Shown one piece after another: positions 1 through 10,999 of a DNA stretch of 24,306 bases. The stretch lies in contig JBBCJT010000199.1 of NCBI GenBank assembly GCA_037190665.1, positions 1 through 24,306 of the forward strand, written 5' to 3'. Each line of letters starts with the position of its first letter. Positions within the stretch are counted from its first letter, which is position 1. The notes under the pieces were generated by a model that was not told the origin of the DNA, did not search any database, and saw only the letters and a program-made list of their open reading frames with translations. Source of the stretch: JBBCJT01 sp037190665 (GTDB lineage: Bacteria > Pseudomonadota > Alphaproteobacteria > Acetobacterales > Acetobacteraceae). A program made the position numbers and the translations under genes.

Positions 1-38
1 GTCGCTGATGGCCCGTCCCGTTTAACGATCGCTGCACC

Positions 39-3278
<3,240 letters not shown>

Positions 3279-3284
3279 CGGCAT

Positions 3285-3313
3285 CCGCCGCGGCTGGGAC
3301 CGGGCCGCGGCGG
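3285..3313 (+). terminator. GC-rich hairpin after carB, candidate terminator or attenuator
   Basis: Perfect 10-bp arms CCGCCGCGGC (3285-3294) and GCCGCGGCGG (3304-3313) enclose a 9-nt loop, six bases after the carB stop. The following bases are pyrimidine-rich (tcttctccctcc from about 3320) but there is no run of T, so it is not a textbook intrinsic terminator. It may reduce read-through into greA or protect the carB 3' end. Confidence 0.5.
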
Positions 3314-3365
3314 TGGCGTCTTCTCCCTCCGCAATCATTCGACGACTGACTGACGAGGTTCCGAC

Positions 3366-3845
3366 GTGACCGTGCAGAAGTTCCCCATGACGGCCCAGGG
3401 CTTGGCCCGCCTGGAGGAGGAGCTGAAGCAGCTCAAGAGCGTGGAGCGCCCCGCGGTGATCCGTGCGATCGCCGAGGCGCGGTCGCACGGCGATCTTTCC
3501 GAGAACGCCGAATACCATGCCGCGCGCGAGCGTCAGTCCTTCATCGAGGGCCGCATCGCCGAGCTGGAGGAGATCGTCTCCGCCGCCGAGGTCATCGACC
3601 CGTCCACCCTGTCGGGCGACACGATCAAGTTCGGCGCCCACGTGAAGCTGGTGGACGAGGAGACCGACAAGGAAGCCACCTACCAGATCGTCGGCGTGCA
3701 CGAGGCCGACATCAAGCTGGGCCGGCTGTCCATCTCCTCGCCGCTCGCCAAGGCGCTGATCGGCAAGAAGAAGGGCGATTCGGTCGCGGTGCCCGCCCCG
3801 GGCGGCGACCGTTCCTACGAAATCCTGACCGTCAAGTTCGCTTGA
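3366..3845 (+). CDS. greA: Transcription elongation factor GreA
   Basis: GreA binds the secondary channel of RNA polymerase and stimulates cleavage of the backtracked transcript. The 159 residues match the usual length. An N-terminal coiled-coil hairpin contains the family signature with ERPAVIRAI and HGDLSENAEYHAARERQ (about residues 27-60), including the acidic tip; an FKBP-like C-terminal domain follows and ends in SYEILTVKF. The start is the GTG at 3366, preceded by GAGG at 3355-3358 at good spacing. An ATG at 3387 is possible, but the GTG gives the usual VPMT-like lead. The gene sits 87 bp after carB, an adjacency commonly seen in alphaproteobacteria, and its TGA overlaps the start of the threonine dehydratase. 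Confidence 0.96.
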   Translation: MTVQKFPMTAQGLARLEEELKQLKSVERPAVIRAIAEARSHGDLSENAEYHAARERQSFIEGRIAELEEIVSAAEVIDPSTLSGDTIKFGAHVKLVDEETDKEATYQIVGVHEADIKLGRLSISSPLAKALIGKKKGDSVAVPAPGGDRSYEILTVKFA

Positions 3846-5041
3846 TCGGGCTCGCCGAGGTCGAGGCGGCCGCCGCCCGCATCGCGGGCAAGGTCGTCCG
3901 CACCCCGGTGCTGCGCTCCGACGCCGTCTCCCGCACGCTCGGCGCCCAGGTGGCGCTGAAGCTGGAGAACCTGCATCCGATCGGTTCTTTCAAGGAACGC
4001 GGCGCGGCCAACAAGCTCGCCCTGCTGACGGAGGCCGAACGCCGGGCCGGCGTGATCGCGATGTCGGCCGGCAACCACGCCCAGGCGGTCGCGCGCCATG
4101 CCTCCCTGCTGGGCATCCGCGCGACCATCGTCATGCCGCGCTTCACCCCGGCAACGAAGATCACCCGCACCGCCGGCTGGGGCGCGCAGGTCGTGCTCCA
4201 CGGCGACAGCCTGCACGAGGCCGGGGCGCATGCCCGCGAACTCGCGCGTGCGGAAGGCTACGCCTTCATCCATCCCTACGACGACCCGGCCGTCATGGCC
4301 GGCGCCGGCACGATGGCGCTGGAGCTGCTGGCCGAGGAGCCGGAGCTGGACGCGCTGGTGATCCCGATCGGCGGCGGCGGACTGATCGCCGGCAGCGCGG
4401 TCGTGGCCGCGGCGCTGCGGCCGGGGATCGAGATCATCGGCGTCGAGGTCGCCTCCTATGCCTCGGCCACCCAGCGCCGTGCCGGGCAGGAAGTACGGGC
4501 CGGCGGGCCGACCATCGCCGAGGGCATCGCCGTGCGCGATATCGGCGCGGCCCCCTGGGAGGTGATCGAGGCGCTGGTCACCGACACGATCGTCATCAGC
4601 GAGGAACAGGTCGAATCCGCGATCGACCTGCTGATCGAGGGCGCGAAGATCGTCGCCGAAGGCGCGGGTGCGGCGGGTGTGGCGGCGTTGATGGCGCAGC
4701 CTGAACGCTTCGCCGGCAGGCGCGTCGGCATCCCGATCTGCGGCGGCAACATCGATCCGCGCATGCTCGCCAACGTGCTGATGCGCACCCTGCTGCGGGA
4801 CGGGCGGCTGCAGCGCCTGTCCCTCGACATCGCCGACCGGCCGGGCGTTCTCGCCGACGTCTCCTCCCGCATCGCCGCCACGGGCGGCAACATCATCGAG
4901 GTCGCGCACCAGCGGCTGTGGCACGCGCCCTCGGCGCAGAGCGCGGAACTCGACCTGCTGATCGAGGCGCGCGACGCGGTGCACGGCGCCTCCATCGTCG
5001 CCGCCCTTGAGGCCGGCGGCTATCCGGTGCGGCGCCTGTAG
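3842..5041 (+). CDS. ilvA: Threonine dehydratase (threonine ammonia-lyase), ACT-domain form
   Basis: A PLP enzyme that deaminates L-threonine to 2-oxobutanoate, the entry step of isoleucine synthesis; some relatives also act on serine. The catalytic lysine is in GSFKERGAANK (K51), the substrate loop SAGNHAQ is at 75-81 and the phosphate-binding glycine loop GGGG at 177-180. From about residue 325 a single ACT domain (SLDIADRPGVLADVSSRIA) suggests allosteric control by an amino acid. At 399 residues it matches the short one-ACT type rather than the 514-residue E. coli IlvA. The start is a TTG at 3842 whose last base pairs overlap the greA stop (TTGA), so translation is probably coupled to greA. 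No clear Shine-Dalgarno is visible, and no other start fits the N-terminus better. Confidence 0.93.
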   Translation: MIGLAEVEAAAARIAGKVVRTPVLRSDAVSRTLGAQVALKLENLHPIGSFKERGAANKLALLTEAERRAGVIAMSAGNHAQAVARHASLLGIRATIVMPRFTPATKITRTAGWGAQVVLHGDSLHEAGAHARELARAEGYAFIHPYDDPAVMAGAGTMALELLAEEPELDALVIPIGGGGLIAGSAVVAAALRPGIEIIGVEVASYASATQRRAGQEVRAGGPTIAEGIAVRDIGAAPWEVIEALVTDTIVISEEQVESAIDLLIEGAKIVAEGAGAAGVAALMAQPERFAGRRVGIPICGGNIDPRMLANVLMRTLLRDGRLQRLSLDIADRPGVLADVSSRIAATGGNIIEVAHQRLWHAPSAQSAELDLLIEARDAVHGASIVAALEAGGYPVRRL

Positions 5042-5066
5042 GACCGGCGGCCGAGGGCCGGCAGAA

Positions 5067-5627
5067 CTACCAGCGACGCGGCGGGCCGATATCGACGTGG
5101 ACGAAATCGTCCCGCCGATACAGCCCCACCCCGCCGGCGCCCATCGCGGCGGCGAGGTTGGCGATACCGGCCGCGCTGCGGCCTTCGATGCGGATATCCA
5201 CCGCCTCGCCTTCCATATGCAGCGAGTTCTTGGCCACCGCCCGCGACCGCGCACGCTTCGCCGCGTTGGTCTGCGGCGTGCGGTAGGCGCTGATGATCTC
5301 GATCGGCGCGCCGCGTGTCTCCAGCCGCAGGCCGATCGTGTGCAGCAGGTCGAACAGGCGCGGCTCCATGCGCGTCGCCGCGCCGCGACGGTGGTCGCGC
5401 AACAGCCAGTTCAGCCGCTGCAGCGCGGCCGGGTCGTAGCGGCCGTCGCGCCAGTAGACCCCGCGGAAGGTTTCCCGCGTGTTGACCGCCATCAGGTTGA
5501 GACTTCGCACGCCGGCACCCGCCGCCACGGCCGCTGGCGCGGCTGCGAGGCAGGTGAAACCGAATGCGGCACGAATAACTTCCCGCCGACCCAGGTGGAG
5601 CCGGCAGGCACAATCAGGGGGGTGCAT
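5067..5627 (-). CDS. DUF882/M15-family murein peptidase, MepK (YcbK)-like
   Basis: A 186-residue secreted protein of the DUF882 (peptidase M15) family. In E. coli the homologue MepK (formerly YcbK) is a zinc endopeptidase that cuts peptidoglycan cross-links, including the 3-3 links. The likely metal ligands are visible: H137 and D144 in LHMEGEAVDI and H177 in HVDIGP, with SAYRTP at 113-118. The N-terminus LGRREVIRAAFG followed by an alanine-rich stretch looks like a Tat signal, so export in folded form is probable. The gene lies 38 bp downstream of an L,D-transpeptidase on the same strand, the same neighbourhood as ycbB-ycbK in E. coli, and so is probably co-transcribed. It is convergent with the threonine dehydratase, 25 bp away. 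The ATG at 5627 has only a weak ribosome site. Confidence 0.88.
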   Translation of the reverse strand: MHPPDCACRLHLGRREVIRAAFGFTCLAAAPAAVAAGAGVRSLNLMAVNTRETFRGVYWRDGRYDPAALQRLNWLLRDHRRGAATRMEPRLFDLLHTIGLRLETRGAPIEIISAYRTPQTNAAKRARSRAVAKNSLHMEGEAVDIRIEGRSAAGIANLAAAMGAGGVGLYRRDDFVHVDIGPPRRW

Positions 5628-5665
5628 CGCCCGGCCAGAATGCAGGCTGAGGCGGAGTCGTCAAC

Positions 5666-7090
5666 CTACCGGGCGGCGATTCGCGTCGGCATCCGGTCGA
5701 GCAGCCGGGCATAGGCCTCATCCAGCCCGTAGGCATCCGGCCGCAGGCTGACGCTGCCATCGGCAGCGACGGCGGCGGTCCGGTAGCCGATGATCACCGG
5801 CAGTTGCCGCGGCGCCGAGACGCCGAACGTGGTGCCCCGCGCGATCGCGGCATCGGCGCGCGCGCGATCCCAGCCGAAGACATAGGCCAGCAGGTCGTAG
5901 GGCTTCTCCAGCCGGATGCAGCCGGACGAATAGAAGCGCTGCTCGCGGGCGAACAGCCTGCGCTCCGGCGTGTCGTGCATAAAGATGTCGTCGCGGTTCG
6001 GCATCACGAACTTGATGCGGCCCAGCGCATTCGTCTCCCCCGCGTCCTGGCGCAGGATGAACGGGAAGCGGTCGGCGCTGATCGTGGACCAGTCCACGCT
6101 GCGGATATCGACCTCGACCCGCTCGCCGTCGATCGACTGGTAGGCGCGGAAACCGCGCGCGATCACCGCCTCGGGGTTGGCGCGCAGCTTCGGCAGCAGG
6201 TCCTCCTTGGCGTTGCGCATCGGCACGCCCCAGGGCGGGTTGAACTGGGCGGCGGTCAGCGCGGTGCGCAGCATCGGCGTGGGACGCGCACGGCTGCCCA
6301 CGACCACGTTCATCTCCAGCACCGGCTCCTCGCCGTTCAGCACCCGCAGACGCTGCTCGGCGACGTTCACCTCGATGCGGGGACCGGCCCAGTGCGGCGG
6401 GTCGCGCAGCATGTCGAGCGCGACGCGCAGCCGCCGCGCACGCGCCGCCGGCCCCTCGTTCAGAGCCGCCTGCGTGTTGCGGCCGATGCGCGCGTCGGCG
6501 GCGAGCCCCCTCTCCGCCTGATAGCGCCGCACCGCCTCCTGCAGGGGCGCATCGTAGAGCAGCCCCTCGCCCGCCACGCCGAGCCGTTCGCGGATCGCCG
6601 GCACGCGGGGGTCCTCGGTGTCGGGTTCGATCGTGCCGCCCATCTCGAAGGGGACCGGGGCGGTGGCGATGGCCGCCACCTCGCGGGCCAGCGCCGCCTT
6701 GACCGCGCGGTAGGCGGGCGATGCGGGCTCCAGAGCGCCCAGCGCCGCGGCCGGGTCCGGGGCGGCGGCGATCGCGAGGGCGGCGAGCGTGGCATCCGGC
6801 GCGCGGCCGCCTCGCACGATATCCGGGCGCGAGATCAGCTCCCGCACCCGCCCGCCGGTCAGATCGGCCACGAAAGCCGCGACCGTCTGGGTCATGTGCT
6901 GATCGAAAAGGGGATCGGCAGGGTCGGGCAGCGGATAGTGGCGCGGGTCGAGCCCGTCCTCCGCCGCCCGGGCGATCCGTTCCATGGCCACGCGCGCGGC
7001 GGGTCCGGCGGCGCCATCGGCCCCGCGCCACTGCGCCAGCGCGTTGCCGGCGAACAGACTGAACACAAGCGGCAGGATGAGCGGACGCAT
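5666..7090 (-). CDS. L,D-transpeptidase, YcbB/LdtD-like
   Basis: A periplasmic enzyme that forms 3-3 peptidoglycan cross-links or related L,D linkages. The 474 residues begin with a hydrophobic signal peptide (MRPLILPLVFSLFAGNALA, cleavage probably after about residue 19). A scaffold region follows, then a peptidoglycan-binding-1 type domain at about 165-212 (RYQAERGL, IGRNTQAALN), then the YkuD catalytic domain from about 238. Its signature is complete: H372 in FMHDTP and the catalytic C391 in SSGCIRLEKP. The size and the long insertion between the start of YkuD and the His/Cys motif resemble the large YcbB/LdtD class rather than the short Ldts. The ATG at 7090 has GGAGGT at 7094-7099. It is the first gene of a two-gene unit with the MepK-like peptidase and is divergent from the gene at 7174. 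Confidence 0.92.
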   Translation of the reverse strand: MRPLILPLVFSLFAGNALAQWRGADGAAGPAARVAMERIARAAEDGLDPRHYPLPDPADPLFDQHMTQTVAAFVADLTGGRVRELISRPDIVRGGRAPDATLAALAIAAAPDPAAALGALEPASPAYRAVKAALAREVAAIATAPVPFEMGGTIEPDTEDPRVPAIRERLGVAGEGLLYDAPLQEAVRRYQAERGLAADARIGRNTQAALNEGPAARARRLRVALDMLRDPPHWAGPRIEVNVAEQRLRVLNGEEPVLEMNVVVGSRARPTPMLRTALTAAQFNPPWGVPMRNAKEDLLPKLRANPEAVIARGFRAYQSIDGERVEVDIRSVDWSTISADRFPFILRQDAGETNALGRIKFVMPNRDDIFMHDTPERRLFAREQRFYSSGCIRLEKPYDLLAYVFGWDRARADAAIARGTTFGVSAPRQLPVIIGYRTAAVAADGSVSLRPDAYGLDEAYARLLDRMPTRIAAR

Positions 7091-7173
7091 ACGACCTCCA
7101 TACCCAATCGACCCGGATTTGCGCCAGCGTCGTCCGGGGCCATGCTGCGCGCCGGGGAAACGAGGAGTCGTAC

Positions 7174-8355
7174 ATGGTAAGCCTGCAGTTGCGTCTGGAG
7201 TCGACCCTGCCGGAGGACGCCGCCGCGGCTGCGCTAGCCGGGCGCGTCTGGCGCCCGGACGTAGGTGGCCCCTCCGTGGTCGCCCTCCGGGACGGGGCGG
7301 TGATCGACATCTCCGCGCAGTATCCCACCATGCGCGACCTCGCGGAGACCGGGGACCCGGCCCGCGCCCTCCGCGACGCCAGGGGTCCGGAGATCGGCCG
7401 GCTGGAGGCGATCCTCGCCAACACCCCCCGCGACAGGCGCGATGCCGGCCGGCCCTGGCTGCTCGCCCCCTGCGACCTGCAGGCGGTGAAGGCGGCGGGC
7501 GTGACCTTCGTGGTCTCGCTGCTGGAGCGGGTGATCGAGGAGCACGCCCGCGGCGACGCCTCCCGCGCCGGCGGCGCCCGGGCGGAGATCATGGCGGCGA
7601 TCGGCGGCGAGGTGCAGGGGCTGAAGCCGGGCAGCGAACAGGCCGCCGCGCTGAAGGCGCTGCTGGTGCAGAAAGGGCTGTGGTCACAGTACCTTGAAGT
7701 CGGCATCGGCCCGGATGCGGAGATCTTCACCAAGGCGCAGCCCATGGCCTCGGTCGGCACCGGGGCGGATGCCGGGCTTCACCCCGCCTCCACCTGGAAC
7801 AACCCGGAGCCGGAGGTGGTACTGACGGTCGCCAGCACCGGCCGCATCGTCGGCGCCGCGCTGGGCAACGACGTGAACCTGCGCGACGTGGAGGGCCGCT
7901 CTGCCCTGCTGCTCGGCAAGGCGAAGGACAACAACGCCTCCTCCGCCATCGGCCCGTTCATCCGCTTCTTCGACGATGGCTTCAGCCTCGACGACATCCG
8001 CCGCGCGGAGGTGGCGATGACGGTGGAAGGCACGGACGGGTTCCGCATGACCGGGCATTCCTCGCTGTCGAAGATCAGCCGCGATCCGGCCGACATCGCC
8101 GGCCAGATGCTCGGCCCGCACCACGGCTACCCCGACGGGGCGATGCTGTTCCTCGGCACCATGTTCGCCCCCACCGACGACCGCGACGCGCCGGGTAAGG
8201 GCTTCACGCACAAGACCGACGACATCGTCACCGTCGCCACGCCGAAGCTCGGCGCGCTGGTCAACCGGATGAAGCCCTGCGACGCCTGCGAACGCTGGGA
8301 TTTCGGCGCCGGGGCCTTGATGAAAAATCTTGCGAAAAGGGGATTGCTGGCATGA
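7174..8355 (+). CDS. Fumarylacetoacetate hydrolase-family protein
   Basis: A 393-residue enzyme of the FAH superfamily, which hydrolyses, decarboxylates or dehydrates 2-oxo acids with a bound divalent metal. The metal site is recognisable: E212 and E214 in NNPEPEVVL and D233 in GNDVNLRD. The N-terminal region (GRVWRPDVGGPSVVALRDGAV) resembles the roughly 390-residue subgroup that includes 2-keto-3-deoxy-pentonate dehydratases of sugar-acid pathways. This subgroup assignment is from memory of family features and is not certain. The ATG at 7174 is preceded by GAGGAG at 7161-7166. The stop overlaps the start of a short-chain dehydrogenase (ATGA), so the two proteins probably act in one pathway, possibly oxidation and dehydration of a sugar or hydroxy acid. 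Confidence 0.85.
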   Translation: MVSLQLRLESTLPEDAAAAALAGRVWRPDVGGPSVVALRDGAVIDISAQYPTMRDLAETGDPARALRDARGPEIGRLEAILANTPRDRRDAGRPWLLAPCDLQAVKAAGVTFVVSLLERVIEEHARGDASRAGGARAEIMAAIGGEVQGLKPGSEQAAALKALLVQKGLWSQYLEVGIGPDAEIFTKAQPMASVGTGADAGLHPASTWNNPEPEVVLTVASTGRIVGAALGNDVNLRDVEGRSALLLGKAKDNNASSAIGPFIRFFDDGFSLDDIRRAEVAMTVEGTDGFRMTGHSSLSKISRDPADIAGQMLGPHHGYPDGAMLFLGTMFAPTDDRDAPGKGFTHKTDDIVTVATPKLGALVNRMKPCDACERWDFGAGALMKNLAKRGLLA

Positions 8356-9074
8356 GGGCGCTGATCACCGGGGCGGCGGGCGTGTACGGCCGGGAACTCG
8401 CGAAGGCCTTCGCGCGCGAGGGCGCGGACCTCGTGCTCACCGACTACCGCAAGGAGGCGCTGGACGCCGTCGCCGCCGCGCACGGCGCGCAGGCCATCGC
8501 CTGCAACCTGACCGACGCGGACGACATCGTGCGCATGGCCGATGCGGTGATCGCCGGCGGCGTGCCCGATGTCGTGGTCAGCAACGCCGGCATCTATCCG
8601 TTCGGCGGGCTGCTCGACACCGACATCGCCACCTATGACCGCATCATGGACGTGAACGTGCGCGCGGGCTTCGTGCTGACCCAGCGCATCGCGCGCGCGA
8701 TGATCGATGCCGGACGGAAGGGCAGCTTCGTCTACATCGGCTCCTCGGCGGCGGACCTCGTCCGGCGCAACGGCATCGTCTACTGCGCGTCGAAGCGCGC
8801 GCTCGACTGGCTGGTGAAGGGCATGGCGCTCGACCTCGCGCCGCACGGCATCCGCTGCAACGAGGTCGCGCCGGGCTTCGCGGAGGGATCGACCGAGGTC
8901 GACATGCCGGCCGACCACATCGCGGCGATCCGCCGGCAGATGCCGATGGGCCGCCCGCCGGAACCTTGGGAGATGACGGAGGCGGTGCTGTTCCTCGCCT
9001 CCGACAAGGCGCGCTCGATCACCGGCACGCGGCTGTCGGTGGACGGGGGCGGCGGCATCCCGCGCCGGGCCTGA
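8352..9074 (+). CDS. SDR-family oxidoreductase
   Basis: A 240-residue classical short-chain dehydrogenase that oxidises or reduces a hydroxyl/keto group with NAD(P). The cofactor loop is TGAAGVYG (6-13), a variant in which the second glycine of the usual TGxxxGxG is valine. D31 at the end of the second strand suggests NAD preference. SNAG is at 77-80, the catalytic serine is S131 or S132, and Y144 and K148 form the YxxxK pair in YCASK. The C-terminus LSVDGGGG is typical of the family. The start overlaps the stop of the FAH-family gene by four bases. It could be a sugar 1-dehydrogenase or a 2-keto-3-deoxy-sugar-acid dehydrogenase; the substrate cannot be read from the sequence. The unit ends at a strong hairpin. 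Confidence 0.93.
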   Translation: MRALITGAAGVYGRELAKAFAREGADLVLTDYRKEALDAVAAAHGAQAIACNLTDADDIVRMADAVIAGGVPDVVVSNAGIYPFGGLLDTDIATYDRIMDVNVRAGFVLTQRIARAMIDAGRKGSFVYIGSSAADLVRRNGIVYCASKRALDWLVKGMALDLAPHGIRCNEVAPGFAEGSTEVDMPADHIAAIRRQMPMGRPPEPWEMTEAVLFLASDKARSITGTRLSVDGGGGIPRRA

Positions 9075-9083
9075 TGACCGTCT

Positions 9084-9118
9084 CTCCGGTGGCGGAACCC
9101 GCCGTTCCGCCGCCGGAG
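9084..9118. terminator. Strong hairpin between convergent genes, candidate bidirectional terminator
   Basis: Arms of 14 bp, CTCCGGTGGCGGAA (9084-9097) and TTCCGCCGCCGGAG (9105-9118), pair along their full length except for one T-G wobble and enclose a 7-nt loop. The element fills the 54-bp gap between the stop of the SDR gene and the stop of livM. There is no T-run on either side, so termination may depend on hairpin strength or on Rho. Confidence 0.65.
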
Positions 9119-9128
9119 GAACCCCGCG

Positions 9129-10064
9129 TTACAGGCCGATCCTGAGCCGGTTGGCCAGCACGCCGATGATCCCACGGCGGAAGGCCAGCACGCAGATAAC
9201 GAAGATCACCCCCTGCGTGACGGTCACCCAGGCGCCGAACTCGGCGAGGTAGTTCTGCATCGTCACCACCACCACCGCGCCGACCGCCGGGCCGAACAGC
9301 GTGCCAAGGCCGCCCAGCAGCGTCATCAGCACCACCTCGCCGCTCATGGTCCAGTGCACGTCGGTCAGGGTGGCGATGCCGAAGACCAGCGACTTGGTGC
9401 CGCCCGCGACCGCGGCGAGCGCGGCCGACAGCACGAAGGCGAGCAGCTTGTAGTCGTCCGTGCGGTAGCCGAGCGAGGTAGCCCGCGGTTCGTTGTCGCG
9501 GATCGCCTTCAGCACCTGGCCGAAGGGCGAATGCACGATGCGGTGGATCAGCAGGAAGCCGAGCAGGAAGACCACCGCCACCAGCCAGTACATCGTCATG
9601 TCGGCGTGCAGGTCGATCAGGCCGAACAGCCTGCCGCGCGGCACCTGCTGGATGCCGTCCTCGCCGCCGGTGAACGGCGCCTGCACGCACAGGAAGTAGA
9701 CCATCTGCGCGAGCGCGAGCGTGATCATCGCGAAGTAGATGCCCTGGCGGCGGATGGCGATCCATCCGAACACCACCCCCAGCGCCGCGCCGGTCAGCCC
9801 GCCCGCGACGATGGCGAGTTCCGGCGTCAGCCCCCAGGTCTTCGCCGTGTAGGCGGTGACATAGGCACCCATGCCGAAATACGCCGCATGGCCGAAGGAC
9901 AGCAGCCCGACATAGCCGATCAGCAGGTTGAAGGCGCAGGCGAACAGCGCGAAGCACATCGCCTTCATCAGGAAGACCGGATACAGGCCGATGAAGGGCG
10001 CAGCGACGATCAGCGCCACCATCGCCAGCAGCGCGGTCGCCTGCGGACGGGAAAGGCCCATCAT
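9129..10064 (-). CDS. livM: Branched-chain amino acid-type ABC transporter permease LivM
   Basis: An inner-membrane permease of the LivM type (311 residues, about 9-10 hydrophobic segments). It would form the translocation path together with LivH. The family hallmark stretch is visible at about residues 48-60 (LIGYVGLLSFGHAAYFGMGA), as is the cytoplasmic coupling loop near AIRDNEPRATSLGY at about 189-202, which contacts the ATPase. It is the last gene of the importer operon and starts one base after the livH stop, so translation is coupled. The substrate may be a branched-chain amino acid, another amino acid, an amide or a carboxylic acid; this family is broad. Confidence 0.94.
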   Translation of the reverse strand: MMGLSRPQATALLAMVALIVAAPFIGLYPVFLMKAMCFALFACAFNLLIGYVGLLSFGHAAYFGMGAYVTAYTAKTWGLTPELAIVAGGLTGAALGVVFGWIAIRRQGIYFAMITLALAQMVYFLCVQAPFTGGEDGIQQVPRGRLFGLIDLHADMTMYWLVAVVFLLGFLLIHRIVHSPFGQVLKAIRDNEPRATSLGYRTDDYKLLAFVLSAALAAVAGGTKSLVFGIATLTDVHWTMSGEVVLMTLLGGLGTLFGPAVGAVVVVTMQNYLAEFGAWVTVTQGVIFVICVLAFRRGIIGVLANRLRIGL

Positions 10065-10065
10065 C

Positions 10066-10950
10066 TCAGGCGCGCCCGAACAGGCCGGCGGGGCGCGTCA
10101 GCAGCACCACGATCATGATGACGAAGATCACGGTCGCCGAGGCTTCCGGGTAGAACACCTTGGTCAACCCCTCGACGATGCCGAGGCCGAAGCCCGTCAG
10201 CACCGATCCCATGATCGAGCCCATGCCGCCGATCACCACGACCGCGAAGACGGTGATGATGAAGTTCGCCCCCATGTTCGGGTTCACCGAGTAGATCGGC
10301 GCGGCGAGCACGCCCGCGAAGGCGGCGAGCGCGACGCCCGCCCCGTAGGTCAGCGTCAGCATGCGCGGGACGTTGATGCCGAAGGCCTGCACCAGCGGCG
10401 CGTTCTCGGTCGCCGCCCGCAGATACGAGCCCAGCCGCGTCTTCTCGATCACCAGCCAGGTGGCGATGCACACCGCGAGCGAGGCGATGACGACCCACCC
10501 GCGATAGTTGGGCAGGAACATGAAGCCGAGATCGGTGGAGCCCTGCAGCGCCTCCGGGATGCGGTAGGGCATGCCGGAGGAGCCGAACTGGTTGCGGAAC
10601 AGCCCCTCGATCGTGAGCGCGAGGCCGAAGGTCAGCAGCAGGCCGTACAGGTGGTCCACCTTGTAGAGCCGGCTGATGAACGCCTTCTCCAGCACCACGC
10701 CGATCGCACCCACGATCAGCGGTGCCAGGATCAGCGCCGGCCAGTAGCCGATGCCGCCCCATTCCAGCAGCATCCAGGCCGCGAAGGCCCCCATCATGAA
10801 CTGCGCGCCGTGCGCGAAGTTGATGACGTTGAGCATGCCGAAGATGACCGCGAGCCCGAGCGAGAGCAGCGCGTAGAACGCCCCGTTGATCAGCCCCAGC
10901 AGAAGCTGGCCGAACAGCAACGGGGCGGGGATGCCGAAGATCTCGTCCAT
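10066..10950 (-). CDS. livH: Branched-chain amino acid-type ABC transporter permease LivH
   Basis: The second permease of the importer (294 residues, multiple transmembrane helices). Characteristic features are the N-terminal GLINGAFYALLSLGLAVIFG followed by MLNVINFAHGAQFMMGAF and the coupling-loop motif TRLGSYLRAATENAPLVQAFGI at about residues 170-191. It lies between the binding-protein gene and livM. The preceding 49-bp gap holds a perfect 9-bp hairpin, which may lower permease expression relative to the binding protein. The ATG at 10950 has only a weak ribosome site. Confidence 0.94.
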   Translation of the reverse strand: MDEIFGIPAPLLFGQLLLGLINGAFYALLSLGLAVIFGMLNVINFAHGAQFMMGAFAAWMLLEWGGIGYWPALILAPLIVGAIGVVLEKAFISRLYKVDHLYGLLLTFGLALTIEGLFRNQFGSSGMPYRIPEALQGSTDLGFMFLPNYRGWVVIASLAVCIATWLVIEKTRLGSYLRAATENAPLVQAFGINVPRMLTLTYGAGVALAAFAGVLAAPIYSVNPNMGANFIITVFAVVVIGGMGSIMGSVLTGFGLGIVEGLTKVFYPEASATVIFVIMIVVLLTRPAGLFGRA

Positions 10951-10968
10951 GGGGTCCCGGGGCGGATG

Positions 10969-10991
10969 GGGGCCGGCGCGCGGCCGGCCCC
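10969..10991 (-). other. Intercistronic hairpin between binding-protein gene and livH
   Basis: Perfect inverted repeat with 9-bp arms GGGGCCGGC (10969-10977) and GCCGGCCCC (10983-10991) and a 5-nt loop (gcgcg). It lies nine bases downstream of the binding-protein stop. In an mRNA read on the minus strand it would form a very stable stem just before the livH ribosome site. A partial terminator or an RNA-stabilising element is the usual interpretation for this position. Confidence 0.6.
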
Positions 10992-10999
10992 GCCTTGTC

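Noticed and set aside
5044..5061. Small GC hairpin between threonine dehydratase and the MepK-like gene
   Set aside because: Only 5-bp arms in several competing registers and no T-run; such pairing is common by chance in this GC-rich DNA.
5718..7760. Minus-strand open frame of 680 codons
   Set aside because: It overlaps the L,D-transpeptidase in another frame and the FAH gene on the opposite strand, and its translation is arginine/alanine-rich low-complexity text. It is a by-product of high GC.
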